Positions 1-14,000 of a DNA stretch of 64,000 nucleotides are shown piece by piece. Made by a program: the position numbers and the translations under genes. The notes under the pieces are model-generated. The model made no database searches. It was not told the DNA's origin and worked only from the letters and a program-made list of their open reading frames with translations. Within the stretch, counting starts at the first letter, position 1. Each line of letters starts with the position of its first letter. This stretch comes from Sipunculus nudus (lineage: Eukaryota; Annelida; Sipuncula; Golfingiida; Sipunculidae): contig CM049315.1 of assembly GCA_026874595.1 (NCBI GenBank), positions 63,857,389 to 63,921,388 on the forward strand, written 5' to 3'.

Positions 1-2959
1 AGCAATTCAGAAGCTTCATAAGGCCGTTTAGAATCAGATACAAACGTCTTTTACGACGAAATCAGCTCGGTTTTTTCGTAATACAAGATCGTGATTTGTG
101 CAGAAACGGCTAATATAAACTGCGATAGAAGCGTTTAAATAGCTTCATTATGCCATTTAGAAATTGTTAAAAACGTCGCTTTTGCTGAAATCAGATCGGT
201 TTTCGCTTAGTACAAGATCGTGTTGTGCAAAAGAGAAGATTAAAATTGCAAAAGAAGCAATTCAGAAGCTCCATTAGGCCATTTAGAACCGGGTACAAAC
301 ATCGATCTCGCCGAAATCAGCTAGGTTTTTCCCTAATTCATGATCGTGTGTTGTGCAAAAATTGCAGATTTAAATTGCAAAAGAAGCAATTCAGAAACTT
401 TATTAGGCCGTTTAGAATCAGATACAAACGTCTTTTACGCCGAAATCAGCTCGGTTTTTGCGTAATACAAGATCGTGTTTTGTGCAAAGATGACCGATTT
501 AAACTGCGAAAGAAGCGTTTTAAAAGCTTCATCAGGCCATTAAGAACCAGTTAGCAACGTCGTTTTTGCTGAAATCAGTTCGGTTTTTTTTGCGTAATTC
601 AAAATCGTCTGTTGTGCAAAGATGACCGGTTTAAACTGCTAAAGAAGCGTTTTAGAAGCTTCATCAGGCAATTAAGAAGTTAGAAACGTCGTTTTTGCTA
701 AAATCAGCTCGATTTTTTAGCGTAATATAAGATGGTGTTTGTCCAAAGATGACCGATTTAAACTGCAAAAGAAGAGTTTAAGAAGCTTCAATAGGCCACT
801 TAAAACCAGTTACAAAGATCTTTTTTGCCGAAATCGACTCGGTTTTTGCGTTATAATAGATCATGATCCGTGCAAAAATGGTCAGTTTAAACTGCGAAAC
901 AAGCGTTTCAGAAACTTCATTAGGCGACTTAAAACCCGTTACAATCGTCGTTTTCGTCGCAATCAGCTCGGTTTTCGCGTACTACAAGATCGTATGTTGT
1001 GCAAAAATGGCCGTTCAAATTGCAAATGAAGCGTTTTAATAGCTTCATCAGGCCATTTAAAACAAGTTACAAACGTCGTTTTTGCCGAAATCAGCTCGGT
1101 TTTCGCTTTAAACAAGATCGTGTCTTGTGCAATGATCACCGATTTAAACTGTGAAAGAAGCGTTTTAGAAGCTTCATCAGGCCATTAAGAACCAGTTAGA
1201 AACGTCGTTTTTCCTGAAATCAGCTCGATTTTTTTTTTGCGTAATGCAAGATCGTGTTTGTGCAAATATTGCAGATTTAAATTGCAAAAGAATCAATTAA
1301 GGAGCTTTATTAGGCCATTTAAAACCAGATACCAACGACTTTTCCGCCGAAATCAGCTCGGTTTTTGCGTAATACAAGACCGTGTTTTGTGCAAAGATGA
1401 CCGATTTAAACTGCCAAGGAAGCCTTTTAGAAGCTTTATCAGGCCATCAAAAACCAGTTAGTAACGTCGTTTTTGCTGAAATCAGCTCGATTTTTTGCGT
1501 AATACAAAATCGTGTGTTGTGCAAAGATGACCGATTTAAACTGCTAAAGAAGCGTTTTAGAAGCTTTATCAGGCCATTAAGAACCAGTTAGAAACGTCTT
1601 TTACGCCGAAATCAGCTCTTTTTTTCGTAATACATGATCGTGATTTGTGCACAAACGGCTGATTTAAACTGCGATAGAAGCGTTTTAATAGCTTCATTAG
1701 GCCATTTAGAAATTGGTAAAAACGTCGCTCTTGCTGAAATCAGATCAGTTTTCGCGTAATACAACATCGTGTTGTGCAAAATAGAAGATTAAAATTGCAA
1801 AAGAAGCAATTCAGAAGCTCCATTAGGCCATTTAGAACCGGATACAAATATCCATCTCGCCGAAATCAGCTAGGTTTTTGGCTAATTCAGGAACGTGTGT
1901 TGTGCAAAAATTACAGATTTCAATTGCAAAAGAAGCAATTCAGAGGCTTCATTAGGCCGTTTAGAATCAGATACAAACGTCTTTTACGACGAAATCAGCT
2001 CGGTTTTTTCGTAATACAAGATCGTGATTTGTGCAGAAACGGCTAATATAAACTGCGATAGAAGCGTTTAAATAGCTTCATTAGGCCATTTAGAAATTGT
2101 TAAAAACGTCGCTCTTGCTGAAATCAGATCGGTTTTTGCGTAATACAAGATCGTGTTTTGTGCAAAGATGACCGATTTAAACTACTAAAGAAGCGTTTTA
2201 GAAGCTTCATCAGGCCACTAAGAACCAGTTAGAAACGTCTTTTACGCCGAAATCAGCTCGTTTTTTTCGTAATACAAGATCGTGATTTGTGCAGAAACGG
2301 CTGATTTAAACTGCAATAGAAGCGTTTTAATAGCTTCATTAGGCCATTTAGAAATTGGTAAAAACGTCGCTCTTGCAGAAATCAAATCGGTTTTCGCGTA
2401 ATACAACATCGTGTTGTGCAAAATAGAAGATTAAAATTGCAAAAGAAGCAATTCAGAAGCTCCATTAGGCCATTTAGAACCGGGTACAAACATCGATCTC
2501 GCCGAAATCAGCTAGGTTTTTGGCTAATTCAGGAACGTGTGTTGTGCAAAAATTACAGATTTCAATTGCAAAAGAAGCAATTCAGAAGCTTCATTAGGCC
2601 GTTTAGAATCAGATACAAACGTCTGTTACGACGAAATCAGCTCGGTTTTTTCGTAATACAAGATCGTGATTTGTACAGAAACGGCTAAAATAAACTGCGA
2701 TAGAAGCGTTTAAATAGCTTCATTAGGCCATTTAGAAATTGTTAAAAACGTCGCTTTTGCTGAAATCAGATCGGTTTTCGCGTAATACAACATCGTGTTG
2801 TGCAAAATAGAAGATTAAAATTGCAAAAGAAGCAATTCAGAAGCTCCATTAGGCCATTTAGAACCGGGTACAAACATCGATCTCGCCGAAATCAGCTAGG
2901 TTTTTGGCTAATTCAGGAACGTGTGTTGTGCAAAAATTACAGATTTCAATTGCAAAAGA
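1..2959 (+). repeat. HOR-A unit, first copy (about 2,959 bp, 23 monomers)
   Basis: Landmarks at 225, 739, 1237, 1774 and 2416 recur at 3184, 3698, 4195, 4732 and 5374, a constant offset of 2,958-2,959 bp. Position 1 aligns with 2960 with a single early mismatch. The unit includes a recognisable monomer with GTTATAATAGATCATGATCC near 850 and a long T-run near 1230. The window cuts into the array, so position 1 is an arbitrary phase. Confidence 0.85.
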
Positions 2960-5373
2960 AGCAATTCAGAAGCTTCATGAGGCCGTTTAGAATCAGATAC
3001 AAACGTCTTTTACGACGAAATCAGCTCGGTTTTTTCGTAATACAAGATCGTGATTTGTGCAGAAACGGCTAATATAAACTGCGATAGAAGCGTTTAAATA
3101 GCTTCATTATGCCATTTAGAAATTGTTAAAAACGTCGCTTTTGCTGAAATCAGATCGGTTTTCGCTTAGTACAAGATCGTGTTGTGCAAAAGAGAAGATT
3201 AAAATTGCAAAAGAAGCAATTCAGAAGCTCCATTAGGCCATTTAGAACCGGGTACAAACATCGATCTCGCCGAAATCAGCTAGGTTTTTCCCTAATTCAT
3301 GATCGTGTGTTGTGCAAAAATTGCAGATTTAAATTGCAAAAGAAGCAATTCAGAAACTTTATTAGGCCGTTTAGAATCAGATACAAACGTCTTTTACGCC
3401 GAAATCAGCTCGGTTTTTGCGTAATACAAGATCGTGTTTTGTGCAAAGATGACCGATTTAAACTGCGAAAGAAGCGTTTTAAAAGCTTCATCAGGCCATT
3501 AAGAACCAGCTAGCAACGTCGTTTTTGCTGAAATCAGTTCGGTTTTTTTTGCGTAATTCAAAATCGTCTGTTGTGCAAAGATGACCGGTTTAAACTGCTA
3601 AAGAAGCGTTTTAGAAGCTTCATCGGGCAATTAAGAAGTTAGAAACGTCGTTTTTGCTAAAATCAGCTCGATTTTTTAGCGTAATATAAGATGGTGTTTG
3701 TCCAAAGATGACCGATTTAAACTGCAAAAGAAGAGTTTAAGAAGCTTCAATAGGCCACTTAAAACCAGTTACAAAGATCTTTTTTGCCGAAATCGACTCG
3801 GTTTTTGCGTTATAATAGATCATGATCCGTGCAAAAATGGTCAGTTTAAACTGCGAAACAAGCGTTTCAGAAACTTCATTAGGCGACTTAAAACCCGTTA
3901 CAATCGTCGTTTTCGTCGCAATCAGCTCGGTTTTCGCGTACTACAAGATCGTGTGTTGTGCAAAAATGGCCGTTCAAATTGCAAATGAAGCGTTTTAATA
4001 GCTTCATCAGGCCATTTAAAACAAGTTACAAACGTCGTTTTTGCCGAAATCAGCTCGGTTTTCGCTTTAAACAAGATCGTGTCTTGTGCAATGATCACCG
4101 ATTTAAACTGTGAAAGAAGCGTTTTAGAAGCTTCATCAGGCCATTAAGAACCAGTTAGAAACGTCGTTTTTCCTGAAATCAGCTCGATTTTTTTTTGCGT
4201 AATGCAAGATCGTGTTTGTGCAAATATTGCAGATTTAAATTGCAAAAGAATCAATTAAGGAGCTTTATTAGGCCATTTAAAACCAGATACCAACGTCTTT
4301 TCCGCCGAAATCAGCTCGGTTTTTGCGTAATACAAGACCGTGTTTTGTGCAAAGATGACCGATTTAAACTGCCAAGGAAGCCTTTTAGAAGCTTCATCAG
4401 GCCATCAAAAACCAGTTAGTAACGTCGTTTTTGCTGAAATCAGCTCGATTTTTTGCGTAATACAAAATCGTGTGTTGTGCAAAGATGACCGATTTAAACT
4501 GCTAAAGAAGCGTTTTAGAAGCTTCATCAGGCCATTAAGAACCAGTTAGAAACGTCTTTTACGCCGAAATCAGCTCTTTTTTTCGTAATACATGATCGTG
4601 ATTTGTGCAGAAACGGCTGCTTTAAACTGCGATAGAAGAGTTTTAATAGCTTCATTAGGCCATTTAGAAATTGGTAAAAACGTCGCTCTTGCTGAAATCA
4701 GATCAGTTTTCGCGTAATACAACATCGTGTTGTGCAAAATAGAAGATTAAAATTGCAAAAGAAGCAATTCAGAAGCTCCATTAGGCCATTTAGAACCGGA
4801 TACAAATATCCATCTCGCCGAAATCAGCTAGGTTTTTGGCTAATTCAGGAACGTGTGTTGTGCAAAAATTACAGATTTCAATTGCAAAAGAAGCAATTCA
4901 GAGGCTTCATTAGGCCGTTTAGAATCAGATACAAACGTCTTTTACGACGAAATCAGCTCGGTTTTTTCGTAATACAAGATCGTGATTTGTGCAGAAACGG
5001 CTAATATAAACTGCGATAGAAGCGTTTAAATAGCTTCATTAGGCCATTTAGAAATTGTTAAAAACGTCGCTCTTGCTGAAATCAGATCGGTTTTTGCGTA
5101 ATACAAGATCGTGTTTTGTGCAAAGATGACCGATTTAAACTACTAAAGAAGCGTTTTAGAAGCTTCATCAGGCCACTAAGAACCAGTTAGAAACGTCTTT
5201 TACGCCGAAATCAGCTCGTTTTTTTCGTAATACAAGATCGTGATTTGTGCAGAAACGGCTGATTTAAACTGCAATAGAAGCGTTTTAATAGCTTCATTAG
5301 GCCATTTAGAAATTGGTAAAAACGTCGCTCTTGCTGAAATCAGATCGGTTTTCGCGTAATACAACATCGTGTT
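2960..5373 (+). repeat. HOR-A unit, second copy, truncated into HOR-B
   Basis: Follows the first HOR-A copy at a constant 2,958-2,959 bp offset until about 5.37 kb. The array then changes to the 8-monomer HOR-B pattern, so this copy lacks the end of the unit. The exact switch point is uncertain by a few monomers because the families share monomer types. Confidence 0.75.
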
Positions 5374-7436
5374 GTGCAAAATAGAAGATTAAAATTGCAA
5401 AAGAAGCAATTCAGAAGCTCCATTAGGCCATTTAGAACCGGGTACAAACATCGATCTCGCCGAAATCAGATAGGTTTTTGGCTATTTCAGGAACCTGTGT
5501 TGTGCAAAAATTACAGATTTCAATTGCAAAAGAAGCAATTCAGAAGCTTCATTAGGCCGTTTAGAATCAGATACAAACGTCTTTTACGACGAAATCAGCT
5601 CGGTTTTTTCGTAATACAAGATCGTGATTTGTGCAGAAACGGCTGATATAAACTGCGATAGAAGCGTTTAAATAGCTTCATTAGGCCATTTAGAAATTGT
5701 TAAAAACGTCGCTTTTGCTGAAATCAGATCGGTTTGCGCGTAGTACAAGATCGTGTTGTGCAAAATAGAAGATTAAAATTGCAAAAGAAGCAATTCAGAA
5801 GCTCCATTAGGCCATTTAGAACCTGGTACAAACATCGATCTCGCCTAAATCAGCTGGGTTTTTTGCCTAATTCATGATCGTGTGTTGTGCAAAAATTGCA
5901 GATTTAAATTGCAAAAGAAGCAATTCAGAAGCTTCATTAGGCCGTTTAGAACCAGATACAAACATCTTTTACGCCGAAATCAGCTCGGTTTTTGCGTAAT
6001 ACAAGATCGTGTTTTGTGCAAAGATGACCGATTTAAACTGCAAAAGAAGCGTTTAAGAAGCTTTATCAGGCCATAAAGAATCAGTTAGGAACGTCGTTTT
6101 TGCTGAAATCAGCTCGGTTTTTTTTTGCGTAATATAAGATCGTGTGTTGTGCAAAGATGATGATTTAAACTGCAAAAGAAGCGTTTGAGAAACTTCATTA
6201 GGCCATTTAGAACCAGTTACAAATGTCGTTTTTTTGCCGAAATCAGCTCGGTTTTTGCGTAATATAGGATCCTGTTTTGTGCAAAATGGCCGATTTAAAC
6301 TGCGATAGAAGCGTTTTAATAGCTTCATTAGGCCATTTAGAAATTGGTAAAAACGTCGCTCTTGCGGAAATCAAATCGGTTTTCGCGTAATACAACATCG
6401 TGTTGTGCAAAATTGAAGATTAAAATTGCAAAAGAAGCAATTCAGAAGCTCCATTAGGCAATTTAGAACCGGGTACAAACATCGATCTCGCCGAAATCAG
6501 CTAGGTTTTTGGCTAATTCAGGAACGTGTGTTGTGCAAAAAATACAGATTTCAATTGCAAAAGAAGCAATTCAGAAGCTTCATTAGGCCGTTTAGAATCA
6601 GATACAAACGTCTTTTACGACGAAATCAGCTCGGTTTTTTCGTAATACAAGATCGTGATTTGTGCAGAAACGGCTGATATAAACTGCGATAGAAGCGTTT
6701 AAATAGCTTCATAAGGCCATTTAGAAATTGTTAGAAACGTCGCTTTTGCTGAAATCAGATCGGTTTGCGCGTAGTACAAGATCGTGTTGTGCAAAATAGA
6801 AGATTAAAATGGCAAAAGAAGCAATTCAGAAGCTCCATTAGGCCATTTAGAACCTGGTACAAACATCGATCTCGCCTAAATAAGCTGGGTTTTTTGCCTA
6901 ATTCATGATCGTGTGTTGTGCAAAAATTGCAGATTTAAATTGCAAAAGAAGCAATTCAGAAGCTTCATTAGGCCGTTTAGAACCAGATACAAACATCTTT
7001 TACGCCGAAATCAGCTCGGTTTTTGCGTAATACAAGATCGTGTTTTGTGCAAAGATGACCGATTTAAACTGCAAAAGAAGCGTTTAAGAAGCTTTATCAG
7101 GCCATTAAGAATCAGTTAGGAACGTCGTTTTTGCTGAAATCAGCTCGGGTTTTTTTTTGCGTAATATAAGATCGTGTGTTGTGCAAAGATGATGATTTAA
7201 ACTGCAAAAGAAGCGTTTGAGAAACTTCATTAGGCCATTTAGAACCAGTTACAAATGTCGTTTTTTTGCCGAAATCAGCTCGGTTTTTGCGTAATATAGG
7301 ATCCTGTTTTGTGCAAAATGGCCGATTTAAACTGCGATAGAAGCGTTTTAATAGCTTCATTAGGCCATTTAGAAATTGGTAAAAACGTCGCTCTTGCGGA
7401 AATCAAATCGGTTTTCGCGTAATACAACATCGTGTT
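5374..7436 (+). repeat. HOR-B array, two units of ~1,031 bp (8 monomers)
   Basis: Landmarks at 5374 and 5882 recur at 6405 and 6913, offset 1,031 bp. Diagnostic variants include GATGATGATTTAAACTGC, GCGTAATATAGGATCCTG and CTAAATCAGCTGGG (CTAAATAAGCTGGG in the second unit). The second unit has an extra G in the CTCGGG-T-run, making its step 1,032 bp. The same unit is present three times at 11037-14130 and three times at 28533-31626. Confidence 0.85.
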
Positions 7437-8846
7437 GTGCAAAATAGAAGATTAAAATTGCAAAAGAAGCAATTCAGAAGCTCCATTAGGCCATTTAGAA
7501 CCGGGTACAAGCATCGATCTCGCCGAAATCAGCTAGGTTTTTCCCTAATTCATGATCGTGTGTTGTGCAAATATTGCAGATTTAAATTGCAAAAGAATCA
7601 ATTCAGGAGCTTTATTAGGCCATTTAAAACCAGATACCAACGTCTTTTCCGCCGAAATCAGCTCGGTTTTTGCGTAATACAAGACCGTGTTTTGTGCAAA
7701 GATGACCGATTTCAACTGCCAAGGAAGCCTTTTAGAAGCTTCATCAGGCCATCAAAAACCAGTTAGTAACGTCGTTTTTGCTGAAATCAGCTCGATTTTT
7801 TGCGTAATACAAAATCGTGTGTTGTGCAAAGATGACCGATTTAAACTGCTAAAGAAGCGTTTTAGAAGCTTCATCAGGCCATTAAGAACCAGTTAGAAAC
7901 GTCTTTTACGCCGAAATCAGCTCTTTTTTTCGTAATACATGATCGTGATTTGTGCAGAAACGGCTGATTTAAACTGCGATAGAAGCGTTTTAATAGCTTC
8001 ATTAGGCCATTTAGAAATTGGTAAAAACGTCGCTCTTGCTGAAATCAGATCGGTTTTCGCGTAATACAACATCGTGTTGTGCAAAATAGAAGATTAAAAT
8101 TGCAAAAGAAGCAATTCAGAAGCTCCATTAGGCCATTTAGAACCGGATACAAACATCCATCTCGCCGAAATCAGCCAGGTTTTTGGCTAATTCAGGAACG
8201 TGTGTTGTGCAAAAATTACAGATTTCAATTGCAAAAGAAGCAATTCAGAAGCTTCATTAGGCCGTTTAGAATCAGATACAAACGTCTTTTACGACGAAAT
8301 CAGCTCGGTTTTTTCGTAATACAAGATCGTGATTTGTGCAGAAACGGCTAAAATAAACTGCGATAGAAGCGTTTAAATAGCTTCATTATGCCATTTAGAA
8401 ATTGTTAAAAACGTCGCTTTTGCTGAAATCAGATCGGTTTTCGCGTAATACAACATCGTGTTGTGCAAAATAGAAGATTAAAATTGCAAAAGAAGCAATT
8501 CAGAAGCTCCATTAGGCCATTTAGAACCGGGTACAAACATCGATCTCGCCGAAATCAGCTAGGTTTTTGGCTAATTCAGGAACGTGTGTTGTGCAAAAAT
8601 TACAGATTTCAATTGCAAAAGAAGCAATTCAGAAGCTTCATAAGGCCGTTTAGAATCAGATACAAACGTCTTTTACGACGAAATCAGCTCGGTTTTTTCG
8701 TAATACAAGATCGTGATTTGTGCAGAAACGGCTAATATAAACTGCGATAGAAGCGTTTAAATAGCTTCATTATGCCATTTAGAAATTGTTAAAAACGTCG
8801 CTTTTGCTGAAATCAGATCGGTTTTCGCTTAGTACAAGATCGTGTT
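7437..8846 (+). repeat. Mixed satellite segment after HOR-B
   Basis: About eleven monomers that recur at offset 6,694 bp (14131, 14773 and 15157 match 7437, 8079 and 8463). A variant with AACATCCATCTCGCC near 8155 recurs at 14847 and 32343. This is the tail that follows HOR-B in each macro-unit. No gene is seen. Confidence 0.7.
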
Positions 8847-9360
8847 GTGCAAAAGAGAAGATTAAAATTGCAAAAGAAGCAATTCAGAAGCTCCATTAGG
8901 CCATTTAGAACCGGGTACAAACATCGATCTCGCCGAAATCAGCTAGGTTTTTGCCTAATTCATGCTCGTGTGTTGTGCAAAAATTGCAGATTTAAATTGC
9001 AAAAGAAGCAATTCAGAAGCTTCATTGGGCCGTTTAGAACCAGATACAAACATCTTTTACGCCGAAATCAGCTCGGTTTTTGCGTAATACAAAATCGTGT
9101 GTTGTGCAAATATCACCGATTTAAACTGCGAGAGAAGAGATTCAATAGCTTCATAAGGCGACTTATACCCGTTACAACCGTCGTTTTCGCCGAAATAAGC
9201 TCGGTTTTTGCGTAGTACAAGATCGTGTGTTGGGCAAATATCACCGATTAAAACTGCTAAATAAGCATTTTAGAAACTTCATCAGGCCATTAAGAACCAG
9301 TTAGAAACGGCGTTTTTGCTGAAATCAGCTCGATTTTTTTAGCGTAATATAAGATCGTGT
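8847..9360 (+). repeat. HOR-C-type patch inside block 1
   Basis: About four monomers that resemble HOR-C copies at 40876, 47543, 54968 and 57653 more than the local HOR-A. Diagnostic variants are CATGCTCGTGTG, CATTGGGCCGTTTAG, AAATATCACCGATT, GAGAGAAGAGATTC and TGTTGGGCAAATATC. It lacks one A at GACTTATACCCG near 9150, where HOR-C copies read GACTTATAACCCG. The corresponding positions at 3184 and 26343 are ordinary HOR-A sequence, so this looks like exchange between HOR families. Confidence 0.7.
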
Positions 9361-11036
9361 TTGTGCAAAAATGACCGATTTAAACTGCAAAAGAAGAGTT
9401 TAAGAAGCTTCAATAGGCCACTTAAAACCAGTTACAAAGATCTTTTTTGCCGAAATCGACTCGGTTTTTGCGTTATAATAGATCATGATCCGTGCAAAAA
9501 TGGTCAGTTTAAACTGCGAAACAAGCGTTTCAGAAACTTCATTAGGCGACTTAAAACCCGTTACAATCGTCGTTTTCGTCGCAATCAGCTCGGTTTTCGC
9601 GTACTACAAGATCGTGTGTTGTGCAAAAATGGCCGTTCAAATTGCAAATGAAGCGTTTTAATAGCTTCATCAGGCCATTTAAAACAAGTTACAAACGTCG
9701 TTTTTGCCGAAATCAGCTCGGTTTTCGCTTTAAACAAGATCGTGTCTTGTGCAATGATCACCGATTTAAACTGTGAAAGAAGCGTTTTAGAAGCTTCATC
9801 AGGCCATTAAGAACCAGTTAGAAACGTCGTTTTTCCTGAAATCAGCTCGATTTTTTTTTGCGTAATGCAAGATCGTGTTTGTGCAAATATTGCAGATTTA
9901 AATTGCAAAAGAATCAATTAAGGAGCTTTATTAGGCCATTTAAAACCAGATACCAACGTCTTTTCCGCCGAAATCAGCTCGGTTTTTGCGTAATACAAGA
10001 CCGTGTTTTGTGCAAAGATGACCGATTTAAACTGCCAAGGAAGCCTTTTAGAAGCTTCATCAGGCCATCAAAAACCAGTTAGTAACGTCGTTTTTGCTGA
10101 AATCAGCTCGATTTTTTGCGTAATACAAAATCGTGTGTTGTGCAAAGATGACCGATTTAAACTGCTAAAGAAGCGTTTTAGAAGCTTCATCAGGCCATTA
10201 AGAACCAGTTAGAAACGTCTTTTACGCCGAAATCAGCTCTTTTTTTCGTAATACATGATCGTGATTTGTGCAGAAACGGCTGATTTAAACTGCGATAGAA
10301 GAGTTTTAATAGCTTCATTAGGCCATTTAGAAATTGGTAAAAACGTCGCTCTTGCTGAAATCAGATCAGTTTTCGCGTAATACAACATCGTGTTGTGCAA
10401 AATAGAAGATTAAAATTGCAAAAGAAGCAATTCAGAAGCTCCATTAGGCCATTTAGAACCGGATACAAATATCCATCTCGCCGAAATCAGCTAGGTTTTT
10501 GGCTAATTCAGGAACGTGTGTTGTGCAAAAATTACAGATTTCAATTGCAAAAGAAGCAATTCAGAGGCTTCATTAGGCCGTTTAGAATCAGATACAAACG
10601 TCTTTTACGACGAAATCAGCTCGGTTTTTTCGTAATACAAGATCGTGATTTGTGCAGAAACGGCTAATATAAACTGCGATAGAAGCGTTTAAATAGCTTC
10701 ATTAGGCCATTTAGAAATTGTTAAAAACGTCGCTCTTGCTGAAATCAGATCGGTTTTTGCGTAATACAAGATCGTGTTTTGTGCAAAGATGACCGATTTA
10801 AACTACTAAAGAAGCGTTTTAGAAGCTTCATCAGGCCACTAAGAACCAGTTAGAAACGTCTTTTACGCCGAAATCAGCTCGTTTTTTTCGTAATACAAGA
10901 TCGTGATTTGTGCAGAAACGGCTGATTTAAACTGCAATAGAAGCGTTTTAATAGCTTCATTAGGCCATTTAGAAATTGGTAAAAACGTCGCTCTTGCTGA
11001 AATCAGATCGGTTTTCGCGTAATACAACATCGTGTT
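9361..11036 (+). repeat. HOR-A partial copy (third in block 1)
   Basis: Landmarks at 9361, 9858 and 10395 match 3698, 4195 and 4732 at a constant offset of 5,663 bp, showing a ~44-monomer tandem duplication of the HOR-A/HOR-B junction region within block 1. They also match 26857, 27354 and 27891 in block 2 at offset 17,496 bp. Confidence 0.75.
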
Positions 11037-14000
11037 GTGCAAAATAGAAGATTAAAATTGCAAAAGAAGCAATTCAGAAGCTCCATTAGGCCATTTAGAA
11101 CCGGGTACAAACATCGATCTCGCCGAAATCAGATAGGTTTTTGGCTATTTCAGGAACCTGTGTTGTGCAAAAATTACAGATTTCAATTGCAAAAGAAGCA
11201 ATTCAGAAGCTTCATTAGGCCGTTTAGAATCAGATACAAACGTCTTTTACGACGAAATCAGCTCGGTTTTTTCGTAATACAAGATCGTGATTTGTGCAGA
11301 AACGGCTGATATAAACTGCGATAGAAGCGTTTAAATAGCTTCATTAGGCCATTTAGAAATTGTTAAAAACGTCGCTTTTGCTGAAATCAGATCGGTTTGC
11401 GCGTAGTACAAGATCGTGTTGTGCAAAATAGAAGATTAAAATTGCAAAAGAAGCAATTCAGAAGCTCCATTAGGCCATTTAGAACCTGGTACAAACATCG
11501 ATCTCGCCTAAATCAGCTGGGTTTTTTGCCTAATTCATGATCGTGTGTTGTGCAAAAATTGCAGATTTAAATTGCAAAAGAAGCAATTCAGAAGCTTCAT
11601 TAGGCCGTTTAGAACCAGATACAAACATCTTTTACGCCGAAATCAGCTCGGTTTTTGCGTAATACAAGATCGTGTTTTGTGCAAAGATGACCGATTTAAA
11701 CTGCAAAAGAAGCGTTTAAGAAGCTTTATCAGGCCATAAAGAATCAGTTAGGAACGTCGTTTTTGCTGAAATCAGCTCGGTTTTTTTTTGCGTAATATAA
11801 GATCGTGTGTTGTGCAAAGATGATGATTTAAACTGCAAAAGAAGCGTTTGAGAAACTTCATTAGGCCATTTAGAACCAGTTACAAATGTCGTTTTTTTGC
11901 CGAAATCAGCTCGGTTTTTGCGTAATATAGGATCCTGTTTTGTGCAAAATGGCCGATTTAAACTGCGATAGAAGCGTTTTAATAGCTTCATTAGGCCATT
12001 TAGAAATTGGTAAAAACGTCGCTCTTGCGGAAATCAAATCGGTTTTCGCGTAATACAACATCGTGTTGTGCAAAATTGAAGATTAAAATTGCAAAAGAAG
12101 CAATTCAGAAGCTCCATTAGGCAATTTAGAACCGGGTACAAACATCGATCTCGCCGAAATCAGCTAGGTTTTTGGCTAATTCAGGAACGTGTGTTGTGCA
12201 AAAAATACAGATTTCAATTGCAAAAGAAGCAATTCAGAAGCTTCATTAGGCCGTTTAGAATCAGATACAAACGTCTTTTACGACGAAATCAGCTCGGTTT
12301 TTTCGTAATACAAGATCGTGATTTGTGCAGAAACGGCTGATATAAACTGCGATAGAAGCGTTTAAATAGCTTCATAAGGCCATTTAGAAATTGTTAGAAA
12401 CGTCGCTTTTGCTGAAATCAGATCGGTTTGCGCGTAGTACAAGATCGTGTTGTGCAAAATAGAAGATTAAAATGGCAAAAGAAGCAATTCAGAAGCTCCA
12501 TTAGGCCATTTAGAACCTGGTACAAACATCGATCTCGCCTAAATCAGCTGGGTTTTTTGCCTAATTCATGATCGTGTGTTGTGCAAAAATTGCAGATTTA
12601 AATTGCAAAAGAAGCAATTCAGAAGCTTCATTAGGCCGTTTAGAACCAGATACAAACATCTTTTACGCCGAAATCAGCCCGGTTTTTGCGTAATACAAGA
12701 TCGTGTTTTGTGCAAAGATGACCGATTTAAACTGCAAAAGAAGCGTTTAAGAAGCTTTATCAGGCCATTAAGAATCAGTTAGGAACGTCGTTTTTGCTGA
12801 AATCAGCTCGGTTTTTTTTTGCGTAATATAAGATCGTGTGTTGTGCAAAGATGATGATTTAAACTGCAAAAGAAGCGTTTGAGAAACTTCATTAGGCCAT
12901 TTAGAACCAGTTACAAATGTCGTTTTTTTGCCGAAATCAGCTCGGTTTTTGCGTAATATAGGATCCTGTTTTGTGCAAAATGGCCGATTTAAACTGCGAT
13001 AGAAGCGTTTTAATAGCTTCATTAGGCCATTTAGAAATTGGTAAAAACGTCGCTCTTGCGGAAATCAAATCGGTTTTCGCGTAATACAACATCGTGTTGT
13101 GCAAAATTGAAGATTAAAATTGCAAAAGAAGCAATTCAGAAGCTCCATTAGGCCATTTAGAACCGGGTACAAACATCGATCTCGCCGAAATCAGCTAGGT
13201 TTTTGGCTAATTCAGGAACGTGTGTTGTGCAAAAATTACAGATTTCAATTGCAAAGGAAGCAATTCAGAAGCTTCATTAGGCCGTTTAGAATCAGATACA
13301 AACGTCTTTTACGACGAAATCAGCTCGGTTTTTTCGTAATACAAGATCGTGATTTGTGCAGAAACGGCTGATATAAACTGCGATAGAAGCGTTTAAATAG
13401 CTTCATAAGGCCATTTAGAAATTGTTAAAAACGTCGCTTTTGCTGAAATCAGATCGGTTTGCGCGTAGTACAAGATCGTGTTGTGCAAAATAGAAGATTA
13501 AAATTGCAAAAGAAGCAATTCAGAAGCTCCATTAGGCCATTTAGAACCTGGTACAAACATCGATCTCGCCTAAATCAGCTGGGTTTTTTGCCTAATTCAT
13601 GATCGTGTGTTGTGCAAAAATTGCAGATTTAAATTGCAAAAGAAGCAATTCAGAAGCTTCATTAGGCCGTTTAGAACCAGATACAAACATCTTTTACGCC
13701 GAAATCAGCTCGGTTTTTGCGTAATACAAGATCGTGTTTTGTGCAAAGATGACCGATTTAAACTGCAAAAGAAGCGTTTAAGAAGCTTTATCAGGCCATT
13801 AAGAATCAGTTAGGAACGTCGTTTTTGCTGAAATCAGCTCGGGTTTTTTTTTGCGTAATATAAGATCGTGTGTTGTGCAAAGATGATGATTTAAACTGCA
13901 AAAGAAGCGTTTGAGAAACTTCATTAGGCCATTTAGAACCAGTTACAAATGTCGTTTTTTTGCCGAAATCAGCTCGGTTTTTGCGTAATATAGGATCCTG

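Noticed and set aside
225-554. Many 60-158-codon reading frames across the satellite as genes encoding small basic proteins
   Set aside because: They recur with the monomer period, start at GTG or TTG, end whenever monomer length leaves the 129-bp phase, and have minus-strand equivalents. No domain or splice structure supports them.
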